A DNA stretch of 11,357 nucleotides from SIG578 sp964508295 (GCA_964508295.1 CAZDSQ010000055.1:1-11357), one strand, 5' to 3'; shown: positions 1-7,037, numbered from the stretch's first letter. Made by a program: numbers and translations. The notes: a model not told the origin generated them from the sequence alone.

Positions 1-150
1 GGCAGATAAAGCGAACAGCTTGTGGTGCTGCGGTCAAAACGGCTTGCCGTTTTGGACACCGCGAACCGTTTAGGGCGGACTCCCTCTCTCTTTTTAAGTC
101 TTCTTTGCTTCCTTTCTTTGACGAAAGAAAGGAAGCGCCCTCGCGGCGTG
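1..150. repeat. Hairpin-rich intergenic element (probable dispersed repeat)
   Basis: This stretch has no convincing gene but contains two long palindromes. The first (30-62) pairs CAAAACGGC at 35-43 with GCCGTTTTG at 46-54, extended by GCGGT (30-34) against ACCGC (58-62). The second (107-136) is a perfect 13-bp stem, GCTTCCTTTCTTT against AAAGAAAGGAAGC, with a 4-nt GACG loop. No U-run follows the second stem on either strand, so it is not a simple terminator. The purine/pyrimidine-rich perfect stem downstream of a terminated gene resembles REP/MITE-like elements dispersed in clostridial genomes; that comparison is from memory. Copy number cannot be judged from one window. Confidence 0.5.
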
Positions 151-183
151 AGCGAAACAAAAATATCACATAAAAAAATAAAA

Positions 184-209
184 GCTGCTACGCATTATTG
201 CGTAGCAGC
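184..209 (-). terminator. Rho-independent terminator of gdhA
   Basis: A perfect 11-bp stem (184-194 with 199-209, GCTGCTACGCA/TGCGTAGCAGC) and a 4-nt loop start 8 nt after the gdhA stop codon. Read on the minus strand the stem is followed by a U-rich run (TTTTTATTTTTTT). On the plus strand it is also followed by TTTTT, so it could act in both directions. Confidence 0.9.
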
Positions 210-217
210 CTTTTTGT

Positions 218-1561
218 TTAGAATATTCCCTGTGCGAGCATTGCCTCTGCAACCTTTTCAAAGCCTGCGATGTTTGCGCCTGCAACAAGGTCATAGCCAA
301 AGCCGTACTTCTCGGAAGCCTCAACCGAAACGGTGTAGATGTGCTTCATAATGCCCTTAAGCTTGTCGTCAACTTCCTCGGCGCTCCAAGAGTAGCGCAT
401 AGAGTTCTGGCTCATTTCAAGAGCCGAAACCGCAACGCCGCCTGCGTTTACTGCCTTAGAGGGAGCAACAACGCAAGACTTCTGCAGGAGAGCAAGTGCG
501 TCGTTGGTGGTAGGCATATTGGAAACCTCAATGTAGTACTTGATTCCGTTTGCGACAATCTTCTCAGCGGTCTCGAGGTTTACCTCGTTCTGAGTTGCGC
601 AGGGCATCAGAATGTCAGCCTTAACGCCCCAAGGCTTCTCGCCAGGGAAATACTCTACGCCGAATTTCTTAGCGTAGTCCTCAACCTTGCCGCTACCGTA
701 AGAGCGCATCTGAAGCATATATGCGATCTTTTCCTCGGTGCATACGCCGTCGGGATCGTAAACGTATCCGTCAGGTCCCGAAAGGGTTACAACCTTTGCG
801 CCTAGCTCGGTTGCCTTTCTTACAACGCCCCATGCAACGTTACCGAAGCCCGAGATTGCGATGGTCTTGCCCTTCAAATCCTCGCCAAAGTGCTTTAAGA
901 CCTGCTCTGCATAGTAGATAGCGCCGAAACCAGTAGCTTCGGGGCGGATAAGCGAGCCGCCGTAGGAAAGGCCCTTACCGGTCAAAACGCCGTTTTCAAA
1001 CTTTGCCTTAAGACGTCTGTACTGTCCGTAGAGGTAGCCTACCTCTCTGCCGCCAACACCGATGTCGCCTGCGGGAACGTCAACGTCGGGTCCGATATAT
1101 CTGTAAAGCTCGGTCATAAATGCCTGACAGAAGCGCATTATCTCTGCATCGGAACGGCCGATGGGATTGAAGTCCGAGCCGCCCTTTGCGCCGCCGATGG
1201 GAAGACCTGTAAGGCTGTTCTTAAAGGTCTGCTCAAAGCCGAGGAACTTTATAATTCCCGAATAAACGCTGGGGTGGAAACGAAGGCCGCCCTTGTAGGG
1301 ACCGATGGCGCCGTTAAACTGGAAACGGTAGCCGCGGTTTACGTGGGTATTGCCCTCATCGTCTGTCCAGACAACGCGGAAGGTAAACATTCTCTCAGGC
1401 TCAACAATTCTTTCAAGAATTGCGGCCTTTTCATATTCGGGGTGCTTTTCAACAACCGGCTCAATAGATTTAAAAACCTCTTCAACCGTTTGAACAAATT
1501 CGGGTTCGCTTGCGTTCTTTTCTCTTACGGTTTCAAGAACTCTGTCGATATATTTACTCAC
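218..1561 (-). CDS. gdhA: Glutamate dehydrogenase, probably NADP-dependent
   Basis: Catalyses reversible reductive amination of 2-oxoglutarate with ammonia to glutamate in the cytoplasm, as a hexamer in this family. The 447-aa length is normal for bacterial small-type GDH. Visible motifs are the substrate-binding KGGLRFHPSV (residues 90-99), PIGGAKGGSDFNP (121-133) with the likely catalytic Lys126, DVPAGDIGVGGRE (161-173), and the Rossmann glycine motif SGFGNVAWG (237-245). The coding frame stays open upstream to 1630, but a GTG at 1561 preceded by GGAGAGG (1572-1578) gives the expected N-terminus VSKYIDRV and lies just downstream of a good promoter. The longer start would overlap the -35 box. 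Cofactor choice is inferred from similarity to NADP-type enzymes; after the second Rossmann strand the residues are SGPDG, without a clear acidic NAD-specific residue. The gene is monocistronic. Confidence 0.95.
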   Translation of the reverse strand: MSKYIDRVLETVREKNASEPEFVQTVEEVFKSIEPVVEKHPEYEKAAILERIVEPERMFTFRVVWTDDEGNTHVNRGYRFQFNGAIGPYKGGLRFHPSVYSGIIKFLGFEQTFKNSLTGLPIGGAKGGSDFNPIGRSDAEIMRFCQAFMTELYRYIGPDVDVPAGDIGVGGREVGYLYGQYRRLKAKFENGVLTGKGLSYGGSLIRPEATGFGAIYYAEQVLKHFGEDLKGKTIAISGFGNVAWGVVRKATELGAKVVTLSGPDGYVYDPDGVCTEEKIAYMLQMRSYGSGKVEDYAKKFGVEYFPGEKPWGVKADILMPCATQNEVNLETAEKIVANGIKYYIEVSNMPTTNDALALLQKSCVVAPSKAVNAGGVAVSALEMSQNSMRYSWSAEEVDDKLKGIMKHIYTVSVEASEKYGFGYDLVAGANIAGFEKVAEAMLAQGIF

Positions 1562-1601
1562 GATACATCTTCCTCTCCAAAAATAAAAAAAGATTGTTTT
1601 T

Positions 1602-1630
1602 ATTTTATTATATCTCAAACTCTCTGTCAA
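1602..1630 (-). promoter_or_regulatory. SigA-type promoter of gdhA
   Basis: On the minus strand a consensus -35 TTGACA (1625-1630) is followed by exactly 17 bp and a -10 TAAAAT (1602-1607). The predicted transcript starts near 1595, giving a leader of about 35 nt before the GTG start. A TATAAT also occurs here, but its 12-bp spacing makes it unlikely to be used. Confidence 0.75.
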
Positions 1631-1675
1631 TAGAATTTGGTCAAAAATGAAATGTTTTTACAGAATATTAAAATC

Positions 1676-1745
1676 ATCCTGCAAAATTCCTGCATTTTAC
1701 CTGTGTTTTGCAGGATTTCTGCAAGTTTTGTTCATTTTTCCTGCA
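1676..1745. promoter_or_regulatory. Phased CCTGCA repeat cluster and inverted repeat upstream of gdhA
   Basis: Three 11-bp-spaced units begin at 1678 (CCTGCAAAATT), 1689 (CCTGCATTTTA) and 1700 (CCTGTGTTTTG). They are followed by an inverted TGCAGG (1709-1714), a CTGCA (1719) and another CCTGCA (1740-1745). ATCCTGCAAAA (1676-1686) and TTTTGCAGGAT (1706-1716) form an 11-bp inverted repeat. The cluster lies 46-115 bp upstream of the gdhA -35 box and directly after the hydrolase stop codon. It may be an array of regulator sites for gdhA, a weak terminator for the hydrolase operon, or both. The U-tract after the stem on the minus strand is poor, which favours the operator reading. Confidence 0.4.
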
Positions 1746-1746
1746 T

Positions 1747-2751
1747 TTATATTCCCATCTCGTGAAGCCTTTGCCAGAGCTGATCGGCGTAGTTTAGGTG
1801 GCCTCCCTCGCCGATCTCAAGAGCGCAGTTGTTTTCCGCGCCTGCCGCCTTGTAGATAAGCTTAATCTTTTCAAAGCCCTCGTGCGTCGGCTCTATCGGG
1901 AAAATCTTGTCCTCTTTTCCTGCGGCAATAACAAGCTTTCTCGGCGCGATAAGGCCTGCAATGTCATGCATTTCAAAATATTTTCTGATGCCGGGAATAT
2001 GGTTGCAAAGGCAATGCGGCATAGCGGCAATAGAAGCCTCGTAGCTGCAGATGGAGCAGGACGGCGCTGCGGCGGTTATCCTCTCGTCCATGGCGGCAAG
2101 GTAATACGTGGCCGTTCCGCCGCCCGAGTTGCCTGTGCAGACGATATCGGTCATATCGACCTCGCTGAAGTTCTCGGCTACCGCATCAAGAATCTTCATA
2201 CCGTCCCAGACACGCTCGCCGATAACGGTTCTGCCTATAAGAATTGCGATTTTAGAAGCCTCGGTGCAGCTAGTGCCATAGCCCTCAAGGCTGCTTTCGC
2301 CAAAATTTCTCGCCTCGATAACAAGGGCGCACCTGCCCTCTTTAATAGCACGGGGAGCCATAGCTCTGTGGTGCCAGCTTTTAAGCGATTTCTCATCTGC
2401 CTCGTTTTTGGCGACTCCCAAAGCGATGTGCATTCCGCTTCCGTGTCCACTTAAGCATATAGTAAGAGGCGCCTTTTCTACACCCTTGGGAACGAGCAGG
2501 TGACAGGGAACGAGGTAACCAGGCTCGGTTTCCACAGTAAAGCGGTACTCAACGCAATCTTCCAGCTCTTTTTTGTACTCGATATGGAGAGTGGGCTCAC
2601 ACACTTTTAAGGGCAGACCCAAAAGCTCGGCAAGCTTTGCCTTGGCCTCTTTTTTCCACTCTTTAAGGTCCATTCCCTCCTCAAAGCTAAGAAGCGGCTT
2701 CATACTTTTAAGGGTCTCATACTCGTAAACGTGGCTGTTTGAGATTTTCAT
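1747..2751 (-). CDS. Alpha/beta hydrolase, esterase-like (Abhydrolase_7/acetyl xylan esterase-like)
   Basis: A 334-aa protein with an alpha/beta-hydrolase layout. The nucleophile elbow is G-N-S-G-G at 207-211 (Ser209), the oxyanion-type motif is SGHG at 101-104, the likely acid is Asp281 (GKEDKIFP), and the likely catalytic His318 lies in GEGGHLNY. The N-terminal 80 residues form a lead-in region seen in larger esterases of the Abhydrolase_7 or acetyl-xylan-esterase type. There is no signal peptide, so it is probably cytoplasmic. The natural ester substrate cannot be read from sequence. Its ATG overlaps the TGA of the upstream PHP gene (ATGA), and its ribosome site GGAGAAGG (2759-2766) lies inside that gene, so the two are translationally coupled. 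Family fold is confident, exact subfamily is not. Confidence 0.8.
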   Translation of the reverse strand: MKISNSHVYEYETLKSMKPLLSFEEGMDLKEWKKEAKAKLAELLGLPLKVCEPTLHIEYKKELEDCVEYRFTVETEPGYLVPCHLLVPKGVEKAPLTICLSGHGSGMHIALGVAKNEADEKSLKSWHHRAMAPRAIKEGRCALVIEARNFGESSLEGYGTSCTEASKIAILIGRTVIGERVWDGMKILDAVAENFSEVDMTDIVCTGNSGGGTATYYLAAMDERITAAAPSCSICSYEASIAAMPHCLCNHIPGIRKYFEMHDIAGLIAPRKLVIAAGKEDKIFPIEPTHEGFEKIKLIYKAAGAENNCALEIGEGGHLNYADQLWQRLHEMGI

Positions 2752-3533
2752 TTTTGCACCTTCTCCTGTATCAGAATAAGCTTTGGTTTACCTATATAAT
2801 TAAGGCTGAATTTCTCGACCATTTTTCTTGCTTTTACAAGTGAGAAGCCGTCATATGCGGCCTCTACCTCGTGGGCGTCAAAGCCGAATGTTACGGGCGA
2901 GCCTTCCTCGCCAACCATCTGCCAGAACACAGGGTCGGGATAATTTCTGCCCTCACGTATTCCCAAAAAGTTAATTTCAAGGGGAACATTACATTCCCTT
3001 GCCGCGACGCATATCCTGCGCATCTCTTTTTTGTAAAGCTCTCTGTCGCCGACAAAGTTTACAACGTCGGGGTGGGCAACGTAGGTAAAATAGCCGCTCT
3101 TTATTCCCTCACAGACGGTGTCGACATATTCTTTCAGCCTGTCCTCGTCCTCGGTCTTTATCGAGTTGTGCTTGCCCTTGATATCGCCGTTGCTGTAATG
3201 CTGGCCCAAAATAAGATATTCTGCTCCAAAATCTATAGCGGATTTAAGCATCCTATCAAAATAAGATGGATAGTATTCCGACTCAAAGCCGACCCTTATC
3301 TCTATCTCGGTTTTGTACTTTTCGCGTAGTGAGCATATCTCCTTAACATACTCTCTGCCCTCGCTAAACGGTACTCGGTAGTTAAACTCCTTGCCGTCAT
3401 CACAGACAAAGGGAATATGGTCAGAAAATCCCATATACTTTATGCCGTTTTCGATTGCTCGTTTTACATACTCCTCAGGTGTGCCGCTCGCGTGGCGGCA
3501 CCTTGGGGTATGAGAATGGTAATTATAGTTCAT
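2748..3533 (-). CDS. PHP-family phosphatase, histidinol-phosphatase-like (HisK type)
   Basis: A 261-aa PHP-domain metal-dependent phosphoesterase. All expected metal-ligand motifs of the trinuclear site are visible: HSH (His6, His8), His14, SDH (Asp38-His39), Glu84 in GFESEY, His112 in GQHYS, His154 in AHPD, and Asp219/His221 in FDAH. This pattern and length match HisK-type histidinol-phosphate phosphatases. The reading frame is open to 3572, but the ATG at 3533 has an AGGGGG ribosome site nearby and begins just before the HSH motif, as usual. No other his genes are present, so histidine biosynthesis is only one possibility; a general phosphoesterase role coupled to the downstream hydrolase is another. 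It is the first gene of a two-gene operon. Confidence 0.85.
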   Translation of the reverse strand: MNYNYHSHTPRCRHASGTPEEYVKRAIENGIKYMGFSDHIPFVCDDGKEFNYRVPFSEGREYVKEICSLREKYKTEIEIRVGFESEYYPSYFDRMLKSAIDFGAEYLILGQHYSNGDIKGKHNSIKTEDEDRLKEYVDTVCEGIKSGYFTYVAHPDVVNFVGDRELYKKEMRRICVAARECNVPLEINFLGIREGRNYPDPVFWQMVGEEGSPVTFGFDAHEVEAAYDGFSLVKARKMVEKFSLNYIGKPKLILIQEKVQK

Positions 3534-3560
3534 TTTTTCGCCCCCTGATCTATCAGCCCC

Positions 3561-3589
3561 ATAATACCACATAAAGCCGCTTGTTTCAA
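3561..3589 (-). promoter_or_regulatory. SigA-type promoter of the PHP phosphatase-hydrolase operon
   Basis: On the minus strand a -35 TTGAAA (3584-3589) and a -10 TATTAT (3561-3566) are separated by 17 bp. Around the expected start site lies a small perfect palindrome, CTGAT-CT-ATCAG (3545-3556), just ahead of the ribosome site. It could be an operator or a 5'-end stabilising hairpin. Confidence 0.7.
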
Positions 3590-3667
3590 GTCATTATCGG
3601 TTTTTTCTATTGTCATTTTTTAAACAATTAAAGGTTAATATTTGCAATATTTCTGTTAATTTTTAAA

Positions 3668-3724
3668 TAGAAATAGTTACGCAACTGCTATAAAATATAG
3701 TTGTAAAAAATGCGGCCAAGCCGC
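3668..3724 (+). promoter_or_regulatory. Possible promoter and leader hairpin of the opine dehydrogenase-like gene
   Basis: A -10-like TAAAAT (3691-3696) lies 17 bp after a weak -35-like TAGAAA (3668-3673) in very AT-rich DNA. Downstream is a GC-rich hairpin, GCGGC-CAA-GCCGC (3712-3724), isolated in this AT-rich leader and ending only 6 nt before the AAGGAG ribosome site (3731-3736). The hairpin could influence initiation or mRNA stability. The promoter call is tentative. Confidence 0.35.
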
Positions 3725-3744
3725 TATATAAAGGAGATAATGTT

Positions 3745-4854
3745 ATGACACCGAAAAAAATAGCAGTCCTCGGCGGCGGAAACGGCGCGCACACCATGGC
3801 GGCCGAATTTGCCATGAAGGGACACACAGTTAATCTTTACGAAATGCCCCGGTTTAAGCACAATATGAAAAAGGTTTTTGAAACCAAGACCATCAGGCTT
3901 CAGGGAAACATCAAGGAGCTTCAGGGGCCTGTTGAGCTCAATATGGTAACAGACGACATCGAGGCCGCAGTTGAAGGTTGCCGTTACATCTGCATCGTTG
4001 CTCCCGCTTTTGCACATGCGGGCTACGCAAAGCTCTTAAAAGGCAAGCTTCACAAGGATCAAATCGTTGTAACCTACCCCGGTGCATTCTCGGCGCTCGT
4101 GCTTAAAAACGAGTTTGGCGACGATCCCGACTGTCCTGTTTTTGCAGACGCAAACAACCTCCCCTACGACTCCCGCCTTGTTGAAAAAGGCTCCGACACT
4201 GTCAATGTTTTCGGCAGAAACCCCATCAACATTGCATTTCTCCCCGCTGACAAGGGAAGCGAGTTTATCGACGAGATGCGCGAGGATATGTTTCCCTTTG
4301 AGAAGATCTACACCGACGTTTTAGAGTGCGGACTTGCTATAGTTAACCCCGACTGGCACGCCGGCCCCGTTCTCTTCAACATTTCAAACATCGAGCGTCC
4401 TCAGGTAAACTTCTTCCTCTACGAGCACGGCTGGACTCCATCGGCTTGCCGCCTTAACATCGCCATGGACAAGGAGCGCAAGGCTATCGGCGAGGCTCTT
4501 GGATACAATCTTCGTCCCATGGAAGACTTTGCTGGCCGTCCCGATGACTACGAGTGGACCTGGCAGGATCTTTACAAGGAGGGCCACGGCTCTATCGGCC
4601 TTACCCCCATTTGCGGCCCCAACGACATAAACAGCCGTTATCTTACAGAGGATATTCCTTTTGGTCTTGTTCCCTGGGCAGCTATTGCTGAGGTTATCGG
4701 CGTTCCTATGCCTCTTACCAACGGCTTCATTGACATTATCAATGTTGTGCACGAAAAGGATTGGCGTAAAGAGGGCTGCGGATTAGACGAGCTCGGAATT
4801 AAGGGAATGGATAAGGACACCCTTCTTAAATATGTCCGTACCGGCGAGAGATAA
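3745..4854 (+). CDS. Octopine/nopaline dehydrogenase-family NAD(P)-dependent oxidoreductase
   Basis: A 369-aa protein with an N-terminal Rossmann domain (LGGGNGAHTMA, residues 9-19) and a C-terminal all-helical opine-dehydrogenase domain. The block NPDWHAGPVLFNISNIE (201-217) matches the region that carries the catalytic His in the family, here probably His205. RYLTEDIPFGLVP (298-310) is another typical block. Characterised relatives reduce the imine formed from an amino acid and a 2-oxo acid, giving opines; many bacterial homologues have no known substrate. Start is fixed by AAGGAG 8 nt upstream of the ATG. It is monocistronic, bounded by a divergent operon upstream and a terminator downstream, so context does not reveal the substrate. 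Family assignment is strong; the reaction is inferred. Confidence 0.85.
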   Translation: MTPKKIAVLGGGNGAHTMAAEFAMKGHTVNLYEMPRFKHNMKKVFETKTIRLQGNIKELQGPVELNMVTDDIEAAVEGCRYICIVAPAFAHAGYAKLLKGKLHKDQIVVTYPGAFSALVLKNEFGDDPDCPVFADANNLPYDSRLVEKGSDTVNVFGRNPINIAFLPADKGSEFIDEMREDMFPFEKIYTDVLECGLAIVNPDWHAGPVLFNISNIERPQVNFFLYEHGWTPSACRLNIAMDKERKAIGEALGYNLRPMEDFAGRPDDYEWTWQDLYKEGHGSIGLTPICGPNDINSRYLTEDIPFGLVPWAAIAEVIGVPMPLTNGFIDIINVVHEKDWRKEGCGLDELGIKGMDKDTLLKYVRTGER

Positions 4855-4904
4855 TATATGCCAGTTGCAAAAGGCATTCGCAGACAAGGATAATTTGTGG
4901 GGTG

Positions 4905-4980
4905 AGGCGACCTACTGTAAATATCGGCGCTACGTCCTCGACAGTCCGTTTTCACGGCAGGAGTAAACCCCTGCCCTGCA
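4905..4980. repeat. Structured intergenic segment, possible dispersed element
   Basis: Between the dehydrogenase stop and the shared terminator lies a GC-richer stretch with consecutive small palindromes: GTC-CTC-GAC, CCG-TTTTCA-CGG, and GCAGGAG (4957-4963) pairing with CCCCTGC (4968-4974) around a TAAA loop. The CCCCTGC/GCAGG sequence is shared with the terminator stem at 4997-5016, so alternative pairings are possible. It has no convincing coding potential on either strand. It resembles palindromic intergenic repeats of clostridial genomes, from memory only. Confidence 0.35.
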
Positions 4981-4992
4981 ATCCTTAAAAAT

Positions 4993-5020
4993 AAATCCCC
5001 TGCCACACAGCAGGGGATTT
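4993..5020. terminator. Bidirectional terminator between convergent genes
   Basis: An 11-bp stem, AAATCCCCTGC (4993-5003) with GCAGGGGATTT (5010-5020), encloses a 6-nt loop. T-rich sequence follows on the plus strand (TTTTAATTATA) and on the minus strand (ATTTATTTTT). It can end both the plus-strand dehydrogenase transcript and the minus-strand groES-groEL transcript. Confidence 0.9.
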
Positions 5021-5045
5021 TAATTATATCTTGGTGCGTTTTAAC

Positions 5046-6674
5046 TTAATACATTCCCATACCGGGGTTTGCGGGAGCAGCAGGAACGGGATTTTCCTCT
5101 TTTTTATCGGCGACCAGCGACTCGGTTGTGAGAACCATAGAAGCGACCGATGCGGCGTTCTGAAGAGCGCTGCGGGTTACTTTAGTCGGGTCAACGATAC
5201 CGCTTGCGATCATATCGCAGTAGGTCTCGGTTGCGGCATCAAAGCCGTAGCCAACCTTGCGGGAGCGGCGAATCTTGTCGATGATAACAGAGCCTTCAAG
5301 GCCTGCGTTTGCGGCAATCTGGCGGATAGGCTCTTCAAGAGCACGGAGCACGATCTTTACACCTGTTTTGATGTCGCCTTCGCATGTTGCGGCAAGCTTT
5401 TCAACTGCAGGGATCGCATTAAGAAGTGCGGTACCGCCGCCTGCAACGATTCCCTCTTCAACTGCGGCGCGGGTTGCCGAAAGAGCGTCCTCAATGCGCA
5501 GTTTCTTTTCCTTCATTTCGATCTCGGTAGCGGCACCAACCTTGATAACTGCAACACCGCCCGCAAGCTTTGCAAGGCGCTCCTGAAGTTTCTCACGGTC
5601 GTACTCAGAGGTGGTGGAAGCAATCTGATTTTTGATCTGTCCGACTCTTGCGCGGATAGCCTCGCTATCGCCTGCGCCGTCAACGATGATGGTGTTCTCT
5701 TTCTGAACCTTTACCTGACGGGCGCGGCCGAGCATATTAATGGTAGCGTCCTTAAGCTCAAAGCCAAGCTCGCTGCTGATGACCTGCCCGCCTGTAAGAA
5801 CGGCGATGTCCTGAAGCATCTCCTTGCGTCTGTCGCCAAAGCCGGGAGCCTTAACTGCAACGCAGGTGAATGTTCCGCGAAGTCTGTTTACGATAAGGGT
5901 GGAAAGAGCCTCGCCCTCAACGTCCTCAGCAACGATAACAAGCTTTTTGCCTGCGTTTACTATCTGCTCGAGTAAGGGCAGAATGTCCTGAATAACAGAA
6001 ATCTTTTTATCGGTAATAAGGATAAAGGCATCGTCAAGAACCGCCTCCATCTTGTCAGTGTCGGTTACCATATAGGGAGTGATGTAACCTCTGTCAAACT
6101 GCATACCTTCAACGATCTCGCTGTAGGTCTGAGCGGTCTTGGACTCCTCAACGGTGATAACGCCGTCTGCAGAAACCTTATCCATAGCCTCTGCAATAAG
6201 CTTGCCGACGGTTTCGTCAGCAGAAGAAATGGTACCAACTCTTGCAATATCGTCCGAGCCAGAAACCTTTCTTGAATTTTCAACAATGGACTTAACGGCA
6301 GTTTCAACCGCGAGGCTCATACCCTTTTTGATGTCCATGGGGTTTGCGCCTGCCTCAACGTTCTTCATTCCCTCACGAACCAAAGCCTGAGCGAGAAGAG
6401 TTGCGGTGGTAGTACCGTCACCTGCGGCGTCGTTAGTCTTGGTGGCAACCTCTTTGATGAGCTGTGCGCCCATATTCTCAAACGCACAGTCAAGCTCGAT
6501 ATCCTTTGCGATGGTTACACCGTCGTTTGTGATAAGGGGAGCGCCGAACTTCTTGTCAAGAACAACGTTTCTTCCCTTAGGTCCGAGTGTGATCTTAACG
6601 GTATTTGCAAGCTGGTCAATACCGCTCTGAAGAGCTTTACGGGCTTCAACGCCGTAAATAATTTCTTTAGCCAT
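5046..6674 (-). CDS. groEL: Chaperonin GroEL (Hsp60)
   Basis: The 542-aa large chaperonin subunit forms the double heptameric ring that folds proteins with ATP and GroES in the cytoplasm. The N-terminus AKEIIYGVEARKAL, the ATP-site blocks LGPKGRN (30-36), NDGVTIAKDIEL (50-61, with Asp51) and GDGTTTATLLAQ (85-96, with Asp86), and RIEDALSATRAAVEEG near the C-terminal equatorial domain are all intact. The C-terminal tail ends NPGMGMY, a shortened version of the usual Gly-Gly-Met repeat. A GGAGG site (6683-6687) precedes the ATG, which lies 17 nt after groES. It is the second gene of the CIRCE-controlled operon. Full length, with no sign of degeneration. Confidence 0.99.
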   Translation of the reverse strand: MAKEIIYGVEARKALQSGIDQLANTVKITLGPKGRNVVLDKKFGAPLITNDGVTIAKDIELDCAFENMGAQLIKEVATKTNDAAGDGTTTATLLAQALVREGMKNVEAGANPMDIKKGMSLAVETAVKSIVENSRKVSGSDDIARVGTISSADETVGKLIAEAMDKVSADGVITVEESKTAQTYSEIVEGMQFDRGYITPYMVTDTDKMEAVLDDAFILITDKKISVIQDILPLLEQIVNAGKKLVIVAEDVEGEALSTLIVNRLRGTFTCVAVKAPGFGDRRKEMLQDIAVLTGGQVISSELGFELKDATINMLGRARQVKVQKENTIIVDGAGDSEAIRARVGQIKNQIASTTSEYDREKLQERLAKLAGGVAVIKVGAATEIEMKEKKLRIEDALSATRAAVEEGIVAGGGTALLNAIPAVEKLAATCEGDIKTGVKIVLRALEEPIRQIAANAGLEGSVIIDKIRRSRKVGYGFDAATETYCDMIASGIVDPTKVTRSALQNAASVASMVLTTESLVADKKEENPVPAAPANPGMGMY

Positions 6675-6691
6675 GGTCTATTCCTCCAAAC

Positions 6692-6976
6692 TTATTCAAC
6701 TATTGCAAGAATGTCGTCCTGACGAACGATCTTGTACTCAACACCGTCAACCTTAACGTCGGTGCCGCTGTATTTGCCGGTAAGCACTCTGTCGCCTACC
6801 TTAAGCATCATTTTAACTTCCTTGCCGTCAACGATTCCGCCGGGACCAACAGCGATAACTTCTGCGATCTGGGGCTTCTCCTGAGCCGCAGCAGTTAAGA
6901 TAATGCCGCTTTTGGTGGTTTCCTCGGCTTCAACAGTCTTGATGACTACTCTATCTGAGAGAGGTTTAATTGTCAT
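6692..6976 (-). CDS. groES: Co-chaperonin GroES (Hsp10)
   Basis: The 94-aa heptameric lid of the GroEL folding chamber. It begins MTIKPLSDRVVIK and has the mobile loop around residues 17-35 with the GroEL-contacting I-I-L segment (SGIILTAAAQEKPQ). AEVIAVGPGG (38-47) and the C-terminal VEYKIVRQDDILAIVE are also typical. A near-perfect AGGAGGAG ribosome site (6983-6990) lies 6 nt upstream. First gene of the operon, transcribed from the SigA promoter at 7042-7069 under the CIRCE operator at 7011-7037. Confidence 0.99.
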   Translation of the reverse strand: MTIKPLSDRVVIKTVEAEETTKSGIILTAAAQEKPQIAEVIAVGPGGIVDGKEVKMMLKVGDRVLTGKYSGTDVKVDGVEYKIVRQDDILAIVE

Positions 6977-7010
6977 CTCTATCTCCTCCTTAAATTAGGT
7001 TACAATTTGA

Positions 7011-7037
7011 TTAGCACTCTAACTCTCCAAGTGCTAA
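7011..7037 (-). promoter_or_regulatory. CIRCE operator (HrcA binding site)
   Basis: The inverted repeat TTAGCACTC-N9-AAGTGCTAA matches the CIRCE consensus TTAGCACTC-N9-GAGTGCTAA with a single mismatch in the second arm. It sits at the predicted transcription start of groES-groEL, where the repressor HrcA acts in Gram-positive bacteria. Heat or unfolded-protein load relieves repression in that system. Confidence 0.95.

Noticed and set aside
22..351. Plus-strand open frame across the left palindromes
   Set aside because: It runs through two hairpins, the gdhA terminator and into antisense gdhA; low-complexity basic peptide without a ribosome site.
1607..1618. TATAAT as the gdhA -10 box
   Set aside because: It is only 12 bp from the TTGACA box; TAAAAT at 17 bp is the better match.
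1678..1745. CRISPR-like array at the CCTGCA repeats
   Set aside because: Units are only 11 bp without spacers and no cas genes are present; an operator array fits better.
1798..2454. Plus-strand open frame opposite the alpha/beta hydrolase
   Set aside because: Antisense to a gene with an intact catalytic triad; composition and lack of motifs indicate a shadow frame.
4855..5045. tRNA or small structured RNA gene in the gap before groEL
   Set aside because: No cloverleaf, no known riboswitch core and no clear promoter; only short palindromes and a terminator were seen.
5031..5975. Long plus-strand open frame opposite groEL
   Set aside because: It lies wholly antisense to a perfectly conserved groEL, lacks a convincing ribosome site, and its length is explained by biased third positions of groEL.
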